A DNA stretch of 64,000 bases from Melieria omissa (lineage: Eukaryota; Arthropoda; Insecta; Diptera; Ulidiidae). A program made the position numbers and the translations under genes. The DNA lies in assembly GCA_963971225.1 (NCBI GenBank), contig OZ020269.1, positions 22,671,190 to 22,735,189 of the forward strand, written 5' to 3'. Positions 12,940 through 24,211 of the stretch are shown one piece after another. The number at the start of each line of letters is the position of its first letter. The stretch's first letter is position 1. The notes beneath the pieces are model-generated. The model worked only from the letters and a program-made list of their open reading frames with translations, had not been told where the DNA came from and ran no database searches.

Positions 12940-13072
12940 GTCCAAGGACACAGGCAGACATGGCTGTCATATTTCAAAAACGGGTGAAATATGTGGTATC
13001 ACAATAAGCCTTTCGGGCCTCCGAGTGTGTCTCTTATAGAAGCAGCCACCGCAACCTAACCTAACCTAACGA
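12940..13072 (+). mobile_element. Putative 3' end of a LINE with (CCTAA)n tail
   Basis: The stretch holds GTGGTATCACAATAAGCC, then a small GC-rich inverted segment and a tail of three CCTAA units (about 13054-13070). The LINE at 645-1985 ends in a similar way: GTGGTATCAAAACAGCGC, a small inverted segment, then a short simple repeat. I infer a severely 5'-truncated LINE. No coding sequence remains. Confidence 0.4.
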
Positions 13073-13329
13073 TGAGGAACTCTGTGCTGTGCTATGCATG
13101 AATGCTTTTCCAAGCATACTTTTAGGCATGCACTTTGGAGTACGGCCGATTGGCTATAATTCCGATATGGCAAGGATGGTTCGCGAAGGTGATGGGCTGT
13201 GCTAGAACAATCGAGATAGAGAGTCCTACTGTAATGTGCAAGAAAAATCGGCACGATAAGAAAACAAGTATAAAAAGCAGCAGTGTGCAGACGAGTCTGA
13301 TTCGAGCAAGCAAGGGGAAACATGCAGTA

Positions 13330-13896
13330 AAGGGTGATCCAACTAGAGGTACTTTTTTCAATAACCGTTTTTTGACAGATCACGCGTGAGTCGTGTCAAG
13401 CTGTCATATTATTTTTGTTCAGTATTGTTTGGCATTTCATCATGGAAAGACTTACGCCTGAAAAACGTTTACAAATCGTTCATCGGTCCATATTTCTTCA
13501 AAAATGATGCCGGTGAGAACAGCTAATTTCACGTAATGGGCCGGTCGATTGGCCACCAAGATCGTGTGATATCACACCGTTAGACTTTTTTCTGTGGGGA
13601 TAAGTAAAGTCTTAAGTCTATACGGATAAACCCGCTTCGATTCAGGCCTTGGAGCAAAACATCACGCGTGTCATTCGCCAGTTACCAGTCGAAATGCTCG
13701 AACGAGTCATCGAAAATTGGACTCAACGGATGGACCATCTGAGACGTAGCCGCGGCCAACATTTGAAAGAGATAATCTTCAAAAAATAAATGCCAAAGAA
13801 TGTTCTTTCGAATGATAATAAACATTCCCCGTTAAATTTTAATTTTCTGTGTTTTTTTCTTTAAAAAAGTAGGGAACCTCGAAATGGATCACGCTT
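13330..13896 (+). mobile_element. Internally deleted Tc1/mariner-superfamily element
   Basis: A 567-bp element between TA dinucleotides (13328-13329, 13897-13898). The imperfect terminal inverted repeats begin AAGSGTGATCCA and continue with GAGGT and ACTTTTTT. Inside, the frame MERLTPEKRLQIVH (from 13442) is a typical transposase N-terminus of a mariner-like family different from the one at 10580. After the deletion come scrambled remains of RNGPVDWPPRSCD/TPLDFFLWG-like sequence, and the C-terminus RMDHLRRSRGQHLKEIIF ending near 13788. The copy cannot make a working transposase. Confidence 0.85.
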
Positions 13897-15953
13897 TAGT
13901 AGTAGTGTAAAGACAAAACCAGTGTAAATTTGTAAATAAACTGATTGTTGGTTTTTGACTGCGTTTGCGCAGAATAATTGAAGTGGTTTTATTTTCAAGC
14001 ACAATCCAGATATGAAGTTAGAGAATACATTTTCGTAACAATACCACAACACCATTGTAATCCCCATCACGGTTTTTAATTGTTAAATATTTGTATTTTT
14101 TTTACCTAAGTATATAAGTGTATTTTTATTGTGAAAAATTATATATTTAAAAAAAATTTATTTCATAAAAAATTTTAAAAATTAAAAATTAAAATTAAAT
14201 TAAATTAAAAAATTAAAATTAAATCATAAAAATGTTATTATGAAAATTGAAATTGAATTCCGACGTATACTTTTCGAAATATCAGCGGATATGATCTTGT
14301 AAGTATGGAAAACTTGGGTATTTCTAGTACTATCAAGTAACCGGACTCGCGCTACTTGAAATAGATCTCATCAGCCCCATCACTAGGTGATTCTGTGGCC
14401 TTCAATGGGCACCACTTGACATCAAGTTTCCCACAGATTCCGTGTCTCATTTAACTGGTCCATCACCTTTCTGAAGCAAAGGATATCCCACAACTCGAGT
14501 TCCAGTTACTCATCCTTCATTAGAGTAAATTTGTCTCTTAATATTTACATATAAATTTTATTATATGTATTTACATATATTCATATATAATACTAAAATT
14601 CCGTCTGTCAGCCATCACCACAGTTCGCTACGAAAGCGACCCTTCGAATACCAATAAATCAACTGCAAAACTGCTTTGCGCCATTGCTAACGTCACAACT
14701 GGCTGCGGTTTTTCATCAAATTCCGACGTCATAATTTATTGCAATTTGCTGTCGCATCCATTCGTTACGATTTTACTTTATTACGAACCAATTGGTTTGG
14801 CCTCAAATTGCTTTGACTATTTTTAGCCAGCACGCACTGCGCTAAATAGCGCAAAAATAGGAAATCGTTTGACTATATTTTGCGCAACAATTTATCTGGC
14901 AGCGAAAGGCAAAGCCAGAGACAAAGACGCAACACGTCGCACTAAATGAAAGCCATTAATAGCAACAACAACAAGAATATAAAACAATGAAAGTCAACGT
15001 GCGCAACAAAGACATTTTCCAAGTCGGTGTCCATAGCTTTGTATGTATGTAAGTATGAAAGTATTTACGTGCGAGTGTGTCGGGAAAAATTGCTGCCGTA
15101 TTTTGTGCGCACTTTAACCCCTTCGCCCGCAGCCGTACGCTGCCTTTGGCCACTACGTACATAACTATTTGACGCTTAAGACGCCAAGCATTCCGCGGCA
15201 ACTTTGTCAATTCGCTTTGATGAATTTATTATGCCTGTTGATGCTGAAAAGACAAAGCGCTTCCACTCTGCAAAACGCACAAAGAACTCAAACGAACGCA
15301 ACGAGCGCACAAGTGTGTCAAACCTTTTTCCACGCTGACAATCTGATAAGCTCGTCATTTGTGCCAAGACGAGTGATAACCTTTAGTCAGCCAAACGAGC
15401 AAAAACCATATTGTACGCACTTTATTTGTTGTAATGAGAAATTATGGCTGGTCCTTTGTTTGACGCTGCGGTTGCGGTTGCGGCTTTGGCGGGTGGCAGG
15501 ACTAAAGTGCACTTGGCTCGTTGTTTTTTCCCGCTGCTGATTTTATTAAACCACACAAATTATTTAGACTGCTGCCATTTCAAGTATTTGTTTTTCTACT
15601 TAATGTGTGCACACATTTTACTCTCTTTAATCAACCACAAGTGGCTTTTTTCTGTGTGTGTGAGTGTGTGTGTGTGTCATATTTTCTTGTTTTCCTGAAA
15701 GCAGAATTTGCAGTCCCATTAGCATTTGTCAAGTCGCTGACAATATGATTGTGACTTATTCGTTTGTAAATATTATTAAAAAATGTATTGCGATTTATTG
15801 TGGGAAGCTTAATTGAAAGTCACATTTGTGATGCATCATAATTTTTCAGGAAAATGTTTACATATGACTGGAATGTAATTTTAATGTATAAATTGAGAAA
15901 ATTATGTCATTTACAAAAGCCTAAAATTATGCCACTCGTATTGGATTTTGAAA
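13897..15953. other. Gene-free stretch
   Basis: No supported gene. Bases 14600-15540 have higher complexity and GC than the flanks, and a 123-codon open frame (15169-15540) shows no domain and biased composition. A TG/GAGTG microsatellite lies at 15652-15680. Confidence 0.55.
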
Positions 15954-16570
15954 GAGAGGAAATTGTTATAAATTTTTATATATTGTTTTTTTAGATTTAT
16001 GCCCCGAACACATTGACAACGGCAGCAACATGACCACATCTGTCAAAATACTGAATCACAACATTCTTATTTAAAAAGAGAGGAAATTGTTATAAATTTT
16101 TATATTTTGTTTTTTTTAGATTTATGCCCCGAACAAATTGACAACGACAGCAACACGCCAAAATCTGTTAAAATACTGAATCACAACATTGTTATTTAAA
16201 AAGAGAGGAAATTGTTATACATTTTTATATACTGTCTTTTTTATTTATGCCCCGAACACATTGACAACGGCAGCAACATGACCACATCTGTCAAAATACT
16301 TAATCACAACATTCTTATTTAAAAAGAGAGGAAATTGTTATACATTTTTATATTTTGTTTTTTTAGATTTATGCCCCGAACACATTGACAACGGCAGCAA
16401 CATGACCACATCTGTCAAAATACTGAATCACAACATTCTTATTTAAAAAGAGAGGAAATTGTTATAAATTTTTATATATTGTTTTTTTAGATTTATGCCC
16501 CGAACACATTGGCAATGGCAGCAACACGCCAAAATCTATCAAATGTCTGAATCACAACACTCTGGTTTAA
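15954..16570 (+). repeat. Tandem array, ~124-bp unit, five copies
   Basis: Unit starts, marked by GAGAGGAAATTGTTA, are at 15954, 16078, 16203, 16326 and 16450, giving periods of 123-125 bp. Each unit carries an A/T-rich half and a C/A-rich half with CCCCGAACACATTGACAACG and ACATCTGTCAAAATA. The units differ at only a few positions, so the array is young or homogenised. No open frame crosses it. Confidence 0.93.
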
Positions 16571-17110
16571 AAAGACATTTGTTATGCATCATAATGCATG
16601 TACTTTTGTTAATTTTTATTTGTAGATTAATGCCCCAAACACACTGACAACGGCAAGAACACGACCACATCTGTCAAATTTCTGAATCACAACATTCTTA
16701 TTGAAAAAATACGAAAATGGAATTAATTTTCATATTTCAATTTATGCTCATTTATGCTCGAACACATTGACAACGACAGCAACACGACTACATCTGTCAA
16801 ACTAACTTAAACTAACTGTCAAACAAACTTATTTAAGAAAGAAAAAGTTGATATTAATTGTTATTTTTAGATTTATTTATTTATTTATAATGTGTTCGGG
16901 GCACATTTTCGACGGCGGCAACAAAACTACATCTTTCAAAATAGTGAATCACAACGTTCTTGTTTAAAAAATATTAAATTGTTATTAATTTTAATGAAGA
17001 TGAAATTGATATGGAATATAAGATGAAAAGTGGACAACAACAGCAACGACAGCATGGACAACGACAGCAAAAAACATATCTGATGCATCTGCCAAAACAC
17101 ATCTGATTTG
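16571..17110 (+). repeat. Decayed continuation of the 124-bp array
   Basis: The C/A-rich half of the unit recurs in worn form near 16629, 16757, 16886 and 17035 (ACAACGACAGCAAC, ACATCTGTCAAA, GAATCACAAC) with shorter, irregular spacing. The copy near 16886 joins TGTGTTCGGGGCACA, an inverted version of CCCCGAACACA, which points to a rearrangement. Confidence 0.7.
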
Positions 17111-17809
17111 ACGACTACACGGCCACAAGAGCTTTTTCTACTAGAGGACTACTTCTATTTTAAAGGTGAAAAACCGAATGCATTTCTCTATGTACTTTAA
17201 CAACAATTACAATTCTACAATTACAATTTCTAAGTACTTCAGTTAAAAATTAGTAGTTTAATAAATTACTTCACATTGCAACATGTTTGAAATTGTTTGC
17301 CAAACAATAAAATGGGTAAAGATGAAATTAAAAAAATAACACCTTCCAAATGGTGATTAGAGGCACAACAAATATCCCAAAAATATCAGCCAAAAAAAAA
17401 TACCCCTTGTATTGTTAAATTAATTAGAAGTTGTAATAAATAAATATTTATAATTGTGGTGCTGTCGCTTTTATTGTAATCAAGTAGTTGACTACGAAAA
17501 ACCAGTTGAAGCCAAGACCACCTTGTCGTGTCGTGTGGACCTGCCGCTGTCGTCTTATCTGTGTTCGGGCCATAAATGTTGGTATTTTTTATGGACTGAA
17601 AAGGTTAGAAATTCTAAGCCTTCACTCCGTCCCCACGTTTCAACCTGAAATACCTTTTGGAGAGATTTAAAAAATTGTTGTTAAAAACTATGAAAGTATC
17701 GTCCAATGTTTTCTCTACAGTTTTATTTATTTATCATTTATTAAATTATTTATTTATCATTAATAATAAAAAATATTTATCACTTATTGATATACTACCT
17801 TAACCCATT
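17111..17809. other. Gene-free stretch
   Basis: Nothing recognisable; two overlapping 60-codon open frames at 17454-17670 have no motif. The last part is a TTTAT-rich run. Confidence 0.6.
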
Positions 17810-17813
17810 GCTG

Positions 17814-18312
17814 CCTAATGGGTAAAATTTTACCCATGAAAACTGCATTTTTTTTTAAATCACAGAAAAGTTCGTGATAGAGATATCTCAAAATCATTGA
17901 TAGGGATGGTTGGGGTAAAGATGGAACTAGATAGTGGAGGTCACCCTAAAATTCCGCCATCTAGCTAGAGTTACCAGACTCCAAAACTTGTGAATTTTCC
18001 GGAGGTGGAAAATGTGGCGAAAATGTGGCGAAAATGTGGCGAAAAAGTGGTCCTAAAACCTCACAAAAATTTGCCTCCTAACTCACCTGTAAACAATACT
18101 TCTTTTGTTCAAGTGTTTAGCTGATCACTTTAAAAAATATGGAAAAAGCTACCATTGCTGCCTAATGGGTACAAAATACCCAATGAATATCTAAGCAACG
18201 TGCAGAGGTAGAAAGCGGAAATTTTGTTTCTGATCATTTTGGGTCAATTCTAGGTCGTGTATGAAATTGTATCAAAATCGTAATGGCGGAAATGGTACCC
18301 GGCAGCAATGGG
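17814..18312. mobile_element. piggyBac-like MITE, family A, copy 1
   Basis: A 499-bp non-coding element flanked by TTAA on both sides (17810-17813, 18313-18316) with perfect 12-bp terminal inverted repeats CCCATTGCTGCC. TTAA duplications and ends starting CCC are hallmarks of the piggyBac superfamily. The left end continues into the perfect palindrome GGGTAAAATTTTACCC. A second copy of the left-end words (ATTGCTGCCTAATGGGTA) lies inside near 18154, an internal sub-terminal repeat. Copy 2 is at 47439-47922. Confidence 0.9.
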
Positions 18313-18316
18313 TTAA

Positions 18317-19250
18317 ACACATTGTTTATAGGAGTGATCTCGTAACATTAAAAAAAATTTATCAAATATTCATTTCGCGGAACGGCCTCTAGTTTTCGAC
18401 TGTTTTAATTTTTTACATGATGATCTTTTAACCTATAAAAACCAACATTAAAGGGAGGTAAATGTTGTAATTCCCTTTAATTGTATTGAAAATTAAGAAC
18501 AAAAAATCAGCAACATTGAAAACTTCTACTTCCATCTGTTCTTCCACCTCAAAATTGTATGTTGTTCACTTGGAAACACTCGTCTATCTGAGTTTTGATA
18601 TATTTCAAAGCGTAGAAACAATTTCTGGTCTCTTACTCTCATTACTATTCCCTACTACAACTAAAAAGCTCCTAAACTACAACACATTTGCTACTAAAAA
18701 CCCATTTAGACCCATTCATGAGTCACCATTACCAAAGAAATAACCAGTGTGCTCAGTGCTAATAGATATAGTTTCTTAAATTTAATCGTCTTTGATTCAA
18801 TGGTCTATGAGACTATCTTGGACCACTGGGTATCTTGGAACAATTGCTGACAATTTTATATAAATTTATGACATAGAAACAACAATCCCTGATGATTTCT
18901 GAAAGAACAACATTTAAAGAAATCGTTTCCTAATAATGGACTTAGAACACCTTAGACCATTGAATGTCCTAAGCTAGATTACAATTTTATTCACCAAATG
19001 TTTAAAAAGGAAGTAAAAATATTTGAAAAATCCCTAGACGTATAAATTGTATAAGGTTAGTAATTGAAATCATACTCAGAACACAATTCTTCAGAAAATT
19101 TCCTAAAACCAGTTGTGATCTATGAGGCTTTTGAAATTTATTTGACTTCTCCAATGTTTTAGTGGCTTCCGAGAAAAATTATGATCCTAAAGTCCGAGAA
19201 CAGCGAGTGACTTGCACAATGCTGACTTTAAACTTTCATCTTCAAATAAC
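18317..19250. other. Gene-free stretch
   Basis: No gene or element recognised; one 85-codon open frame (18486-18743) has no motif. Confidence 0.6.
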
Positions 19251-19680
19251 ACAGTGCAAAAAATTCAAAAAAAATTTCAAGGGACAAGGTCAAACCCGTC
19301 TCATTCGATAGAGGACCTCAGTAGATGAGAAAGTGCCAAGGGATTTTTCTCGGAATGTTCGAGTTTCAAGATGGCGGCTTAATGCCCCTTCCCGAAACAT
19401 TTAAAACATCATATCTCTTGACTCAAATGTCAGAAAGGAATAATTTTTACGTCAAATGAAAGCTGATGATATGAAGTCGATGACACAATATCCTTTTTTG
19501 AAAAGTTTTCTGAAAAAGGATATGAAGGACCTAAAATTAATTTGTATCCTTGAATATCTTGGAGACCGTGCGAGATAAATTTATGTAAGTGACTTCTGGT
19601 AAAAAACATTCAAAGATCTATACTGCATATCAATTTCATTTCAATCACTTTGACTGTTAAGCCACTACACTTGCACTGTG
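19251..19680. mobile_element. Candidate Transib-type MITE with CACAGTGCAA ends
   Basis: A 430-bp segment begins CACAGTGCAA and ends TTGCACTGTG, a perfect 10-bp terminal inverted repeat that includes the Transib/RSS heptamer CACAGTG. The flanking five bases (AATAA left, TAATC right) do not match, so a target duplication is not supported. The inside is non-coding. It could be an old non-autonomous relative of the element at 20611-24240 or a chance inverted repeat. Confidence 0.4.
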
Positions 19681-20605
19681 TAATCATCTAAGGCAAAGAG
19701 ATGATAACGTGAAAAACTAAGACGATCATCTAAGGAACTACGTCTAAGGTAAATGTAATCTGATGATAGCTACAAATTTTATAAAGCCATGTTGAAGCTC
19801 TAAGGGGCATGGCGCGTCCTAGACACAGATTCGATGGACCATTGCAACTCAGCAAAGCTTTCTCCCCACGTTATACTTTGCTCCTAATGAGATGATAACT
19901 CTTCTAACGACAGAGTCTGTGTCTCACTTAGATTTGGTAGTCAATTATACCTCAGCAAAGCCTCTCCTCCTTGGTACTTAAGCAAGCTTTTGATCTGATG
20001 ATACCATTTCCACAAGGCAATTCTATTAGTAATCCCCAAGACTGTTTATTCAATTTCGGATAACAAAAAACATGCCAGACTTTCAAAATTCCAAGAGTTT
20101 TTCTTAGTCATTCAGACTGTTTATTATTAAAATTGAGTCACACACGAAAAAAAAACAACAACCACTGAAAATTCCACAGGTGTTTCAAAAATAATGTCAC
20201 TCAAGCCTCTCACAACATTATTGCTCAATTCAAACATAAACTCTCAACCATTCTTAACTCTTAAGAAAAATAAATGCTTTATATTCTCGCCATTCATATC
20301 ACATAAACTTAACAGATATCACACATGCCACCGAAATTCTCACAGCAACAATCCTCGCACGCACACACGTTGCACTAATTACAGCCACGTGACAGCCACT
20401 GGTATCCTAACTAGCAACAAAAATCATTAGCGGCAGTGATTAATTACGACTGATTGATGGATGGACGTATGGATGGCTGGGATAGATGAACGAATGAGCA
20501 GCTGACTGTGTTGCAGGATGTGTTCGCATAGCTGAATGGATGGATGGATGAGCCTAAATGACACTCGGCGTACCAAAATCGTGCGTAATTATTTAATGAT
20601 TGATA
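19681..20605. other. Gene-free stretch
   Basis: No supported gene. ATGGATGG-type repeats occur near 20450-20560. A 78-codon open frame at 20194-20430 has no motif. Confidence 0.55.
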
Positions 20606-20610
20606 CATTG

Positions 20611-20649
20611 CACAGTGATTCGACTCCATACAACCGCGGGACAAAATTA
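20611..20649. promoter_or_regulatory. Left Transib terminus: heptamer, 23-bp spacer, nonamer-like block
   Basis: CACAGTG at 20611-20617, a 23-bp spacer (20618-20640), then ACAAAATTA at 20641-20649, which matches the canonical RSS nonamer ACAAAAACC at six of nine positions. In Transib elements the terminal repeats are the transposase binding and cleavage sites. This is the 3' end relative to the transposase. Confidence 0.7.
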
Positions 20650-21410
20650 GAAGGAGTGATCTGTTCTTCATAAAATTTGGTATACTAGTTAATCATGGTC
20701 AGCTGAACTGAAATCTCCATTTTTTTTTTCTTAAACTTTTGTAGTTTAGCAATGCCAGGGTCTTGAATTTTCAAATTTCGTCGTTTTTGGAGAGCTATAG
20801 TACCAAGTGTGTTGGCTAGATTTTTCAGATTTTACATTTAATCGATAACGTCATCATTGATTATTCCAAAGAGTAACAGAAATTGTCTCAGAACCCTCAG
20901 GTTTTGCAATAAAAACGATAATAATAGATGTATGTTTTGCATTTTTGCAGTTTTCTCAATTTTTCATGCTGATTGCATACTTTTAGGGATGAATAAAATT
21001 TATTTTTGTTTTTCATGTTTCATAATTTATTTTGGTTACAAAGAGAAATAAACGTACACCTATGATTGAAGCTGTTTTGGCTTACAATACATATTTTATA
21101 GTAAACGCTATGAGTAAAATAATGAAAGTATAAATATTTGCCGATTACAAGAGTGTGTGTAGATAACTTAAAACTGGTTTAGATTTTGTTTTTTTTTTTT
21201 TGTTTTTTATGAGGAGTAAAAGCATCGGAAGCCCAAGTCAGTGCGAGACTTCAACCCGCTAAACATCTCCTCTTGTCCGACGGATAGTTGTTCCATAAAC
21301 TTCCGCTAAGTATTTCGTCGGGAGACCGTCTAGAGCATTATAGTTCAATCGTTAGTTTTTTGTCAGTCTAGTCCGTTACCGTCAGGTGTGGAGTAGGGCC
21401 GGTTGGCACT

Positions 21411-22515
21411 CTATCCAGCAAAGTGATTGCAATTATCATCCTTATCGCCATCATGAATGTAATAATTCACGGTTGAATCCATTGGCGACCCGGTTTTTGT
21501 TTGGATTTTTCTTCTGGATGATAACAGGGGATCCGAAGAAGTTAGCAAATGGTTAAGTAGGTCCGTATTTGTGGCCACTCGAGATCTTTTTGGTGTATGA
21601 TGTAAGCGCGTGTTGCGTATGTCTTTGTGACGAGCTTCTAATGCTTCTTCAGATAAGCTTCCTTGAAAAATTAAATATTTACAATGAAGGGAATAAGTCA
21701 TTTGACATTTATATGTATTACCTATAGGAATATTAAAGTATTTTATTACGTCGCATCCGTGTACCAATACTTTATGCACAGAACTTGGCATATTGTACCA
21801 GCTGTAGTGTTGTATGTAGTCATTTCTGGTCTTGTCCAGCAACTCCGAAAAGCGGTCCGTAGTAATGTTTCTGCAGCACGACAGGACTCTCAATATTATT
21901 GAAAAATTAAAGAGTAAGTTTTTATTGAGGCCAGTTATTTCAGCTGCAACCTCAATATTTGCGAAGAATTTGCGAGCGGTATTTCCGTCGTTCATGTTGC
22001 CGCCGCTTGGCTTGACGTGATCTACCAATAAACCCATTTTGACTCTGAATTCGTTTTGAATTCGCTTCTTGTTTTCCAAATATATGGCTTTATTTTCGGC
22101 ACGAACTTGCCAGCATTTGAATTGCAGTCGATATGAAATGTGAAGGCAGCACTCAAAAAAACGAATCCAACAGTGAAGAGTAGATAACCCATACTCGTAA
22201 TTGTTAACATTTGGAGTTTTGACCAAATCAACGCGATTTATTTCTGTTGGGTTGGCCTTGCAAATGAAACACTTACTGCATGCTCTCGTGTCCGTCAAAG
22301 CATTAGCAACTGAGCCATCAATCATGGTGCAGTGCATCACGTAGGAGACCTCCACTGCATTCCCATGATCCTCAAATATATCAGGCTGCAACTTTGCTAT
22401 ATTGCTTTTCATTATGTCGTTTTCGTGAGTAATAACACTTTTATTTTCTTTTGCCATTATGATTTTTACTGGCCTACAAAACAATGTTGAGCTAATACGG
22501 CCAACGCGGTAATCC
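21411..22515 (-). pseudogene. Transib transposase, C-terminal part with catalytic Asp and Glu
   Basis: An open frame of about 370 codons (to 22526, the first few codons probably foreign). It reads ISSTLFCRPVKI, then CTMIDGSVANALTDT with the probable second catalytic Asp, CFIC as zinc ligands, GLSTLHCWIRFFECCLHISY, GNMNDGNTARKFF, MPSSVHKVLVHG and SLSEEALEARHKD with the catalytic Glu, then a tail rich in Ser/Arg/Lys. These are the family motifs shared with the RAG1 core. A 60-bp, frame-preserving intron with GTAATA donor and TTTTTCAAG acceptor lies at 21662-21721; removing it joins IPIG to SLSEEAL, the usual wording. The enzyme cuts at CACAGTG termini. The region with the first catalytic Asp is absent. 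Confidence 0.9.
21662..21721 (-). other. 60-bp intron in the Transib transposase
   Basis: On the minus strand the donor is CTATAG|GTAATAC and the acceptor TTTTTCAAG|GAAGC. The intron is 60 bases with no stop in frame, so it hides inside the open frame as 20 extra residues that interrupt the conserved PIG-SLSEEA block. This is inferred from family conservation. Confidence 0.7.
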
Positions 22516-22519
22516 GGAC

Positions 22520-22870
22520 ACCACACATTTTATTTACCTCAAAAATCCGGACACTAATTTTTATCTGCTTTTTTCTAATTATTAAATTTTAATCTAACTG
22601 TGTAAACTAAATCAAATATTAATAATGGCACTTATAGTTAAGAAAGCACGTACAATCTTAACGATGGAAAAATTCTAAACAAATTAAGTCGAGGAAAGTC
22701 ACTTCGCCAACTAGCAGTGAAGTACAATGTAGGAAAATCTAGAATTTCTAAAAAAATGAAATAAAACTTCGCCAAATGAAAATTGCAAACCTCTAAATAG
22801 TGAACAATATTTTGAAAGCAATACCAAGCAAAAAGCAACAAAAAACACAAGAAGGAATCAAAATGAAAGA
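22520..22870 (+). mobile_element. Nested pogo/Tigger-like fragment (psq-type HTH)
   Basis: The plus strand encodes, after a one-base shift, KILNKLSRGKSLRQLAVKYNVGKSRISK (about 22669-22750), a Psq-type helix-turn-helix that begins pogo/Tigger/jerky transposases, preceded by MALIVKKARTILTMEK (22625). Two copies of ATCCGGACAC lie just left (22513 and 22545) and may belong to its terminal repeat. It interrupts the minus-strand Transib frame. The exact right end was not found. Confidence 0.6.
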
Positions 22871-23004
22871 GGGTATTCCCATAATTAGTATGTTTTCTGT
22901 TGATTGTTAAGAAATCACCTGTTTCTTGACCTCAGTTGTTATGTTTTTTGTCAACAAATTACAACAACTTTATCTTATTCAAAAACATTAACGACACAAC
23001 TTAC

Positions 23005-23271
23005 GTTTTGCGAATCATCTTCAAAATACACATTCCACGTTAGCCAATTTGAATATCTTTTTTCTAAAATGTCTTTTTTGTAGCTGCACTTTTTCCATTT
23101 GTTCTTCATTTCTACATTAAATAGTTTCGCTTTTGTAATAAATTTAAGTGCACCAAAACTATTAACATTAAGTTTAGTCTTTAAAAAGTTTAACACTGCG
23201 CAATATTTCTCCGAAGGAGCTGCCGATATCCAGCAAAAAGCTAATTCGCGATTTGTAATTATTTCAGCCAT
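23005..23271 (-). pseudogene. Putative N-terminal exon of the Transib transposase
   Basis: An open frame starting at the Met of MAEIITNRELAFCW and containing KKCSYKKDILEKRYSNWLTWNVYFEDD. The KRYSNWL type of block is known from Transib N-termini. The frame meets a consensus splice donor (CAAAAC|GTAAGT, first intron base 23004) just before its stop. Orientation and position within the element fit. The middle of the protein, about 200 residues, does not follow. Confidence 0.55.
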
Positions 23272-24211
23272 TTCAAACGATTTCACCAAACTGCTCTTTT
23301 GCGAATGAATTCTGACATTGCCAAACAAACAAATTGTTCAAAATTCACGACTTTTTCCGTTACCTACTTTTAGGGTGTTATATTTTTTAACCTCCTAAAA
23401 CCCTAACCGAAATTTTGTTTTTCATTTTCAGTTTCATACCTAAAAAATTTACACTGAACACTTTAAAAACTATGAGATGAGTCGCTAATCACATTTCATT
23501 CATATATATATATATTTTTAGGTACATTCTATTTGTCTTCAAGGAAGTAAAAGTAAACGTATAATTAAGTAGTTCCTTCACAATTCATATCGATGACAAA
23601 ATATTTGAATGGGTTAAAAGGGAAAATATGTGAAGAATGATTTTTTTGCATACTTTTAGGCTACCGAATTTAAATACATTTTTTGTCGAAAAATAGGTGT
23701 TTAGACCACTTTTCAAATTGAATTATTTTCTGAGATCGGAAGATATCGGAGGATGTGAATACATTTTCCGACAAAGAAAGAGTGCTTCTTAAAATAAGCC
23801 AAAATCCAGGAACATACTTTCACATACTTTTTAGATATTTTCCTCTAAATTTTGCCAATTTTCAGATTTTTAATTTTAAAAAATATTTTAAATTAAAAGT
23901 GAAGTAAAAGCCTCAGCTTGGCAAATTTTGAGAAAACATTAAAAGCGAAAATGCCCACACCAATTTTTAATCTATGTTGAAAGTTTCAGAAAGTTCTTGT
24001 TAAACATGTATTTTTACGATTTTTTTTACTCAATACACAAAAAAACAGAAAATATGTGTTTGCATTTTTTCGTGAAAAAAGTTTCAACTTTGAGCAGCTT
24101 TTGCAGCCACGCTAATTAATTTTTTGCACAGATTTTTTGGGGTTTTCTTAGTTGGAGTTTTACCTTTCGAATGACATCAAAATCGTTAAATTCTGAGACC
24201 ATAAATTTTTG

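Noticed and set aside
15954..16570. Regular repeats that could suggest a CRISPR array
   Set aside because: Whole 124-bp units repeat without unique spacers, and the sequence is eukaryotic; it is a satellite-like tandem array.
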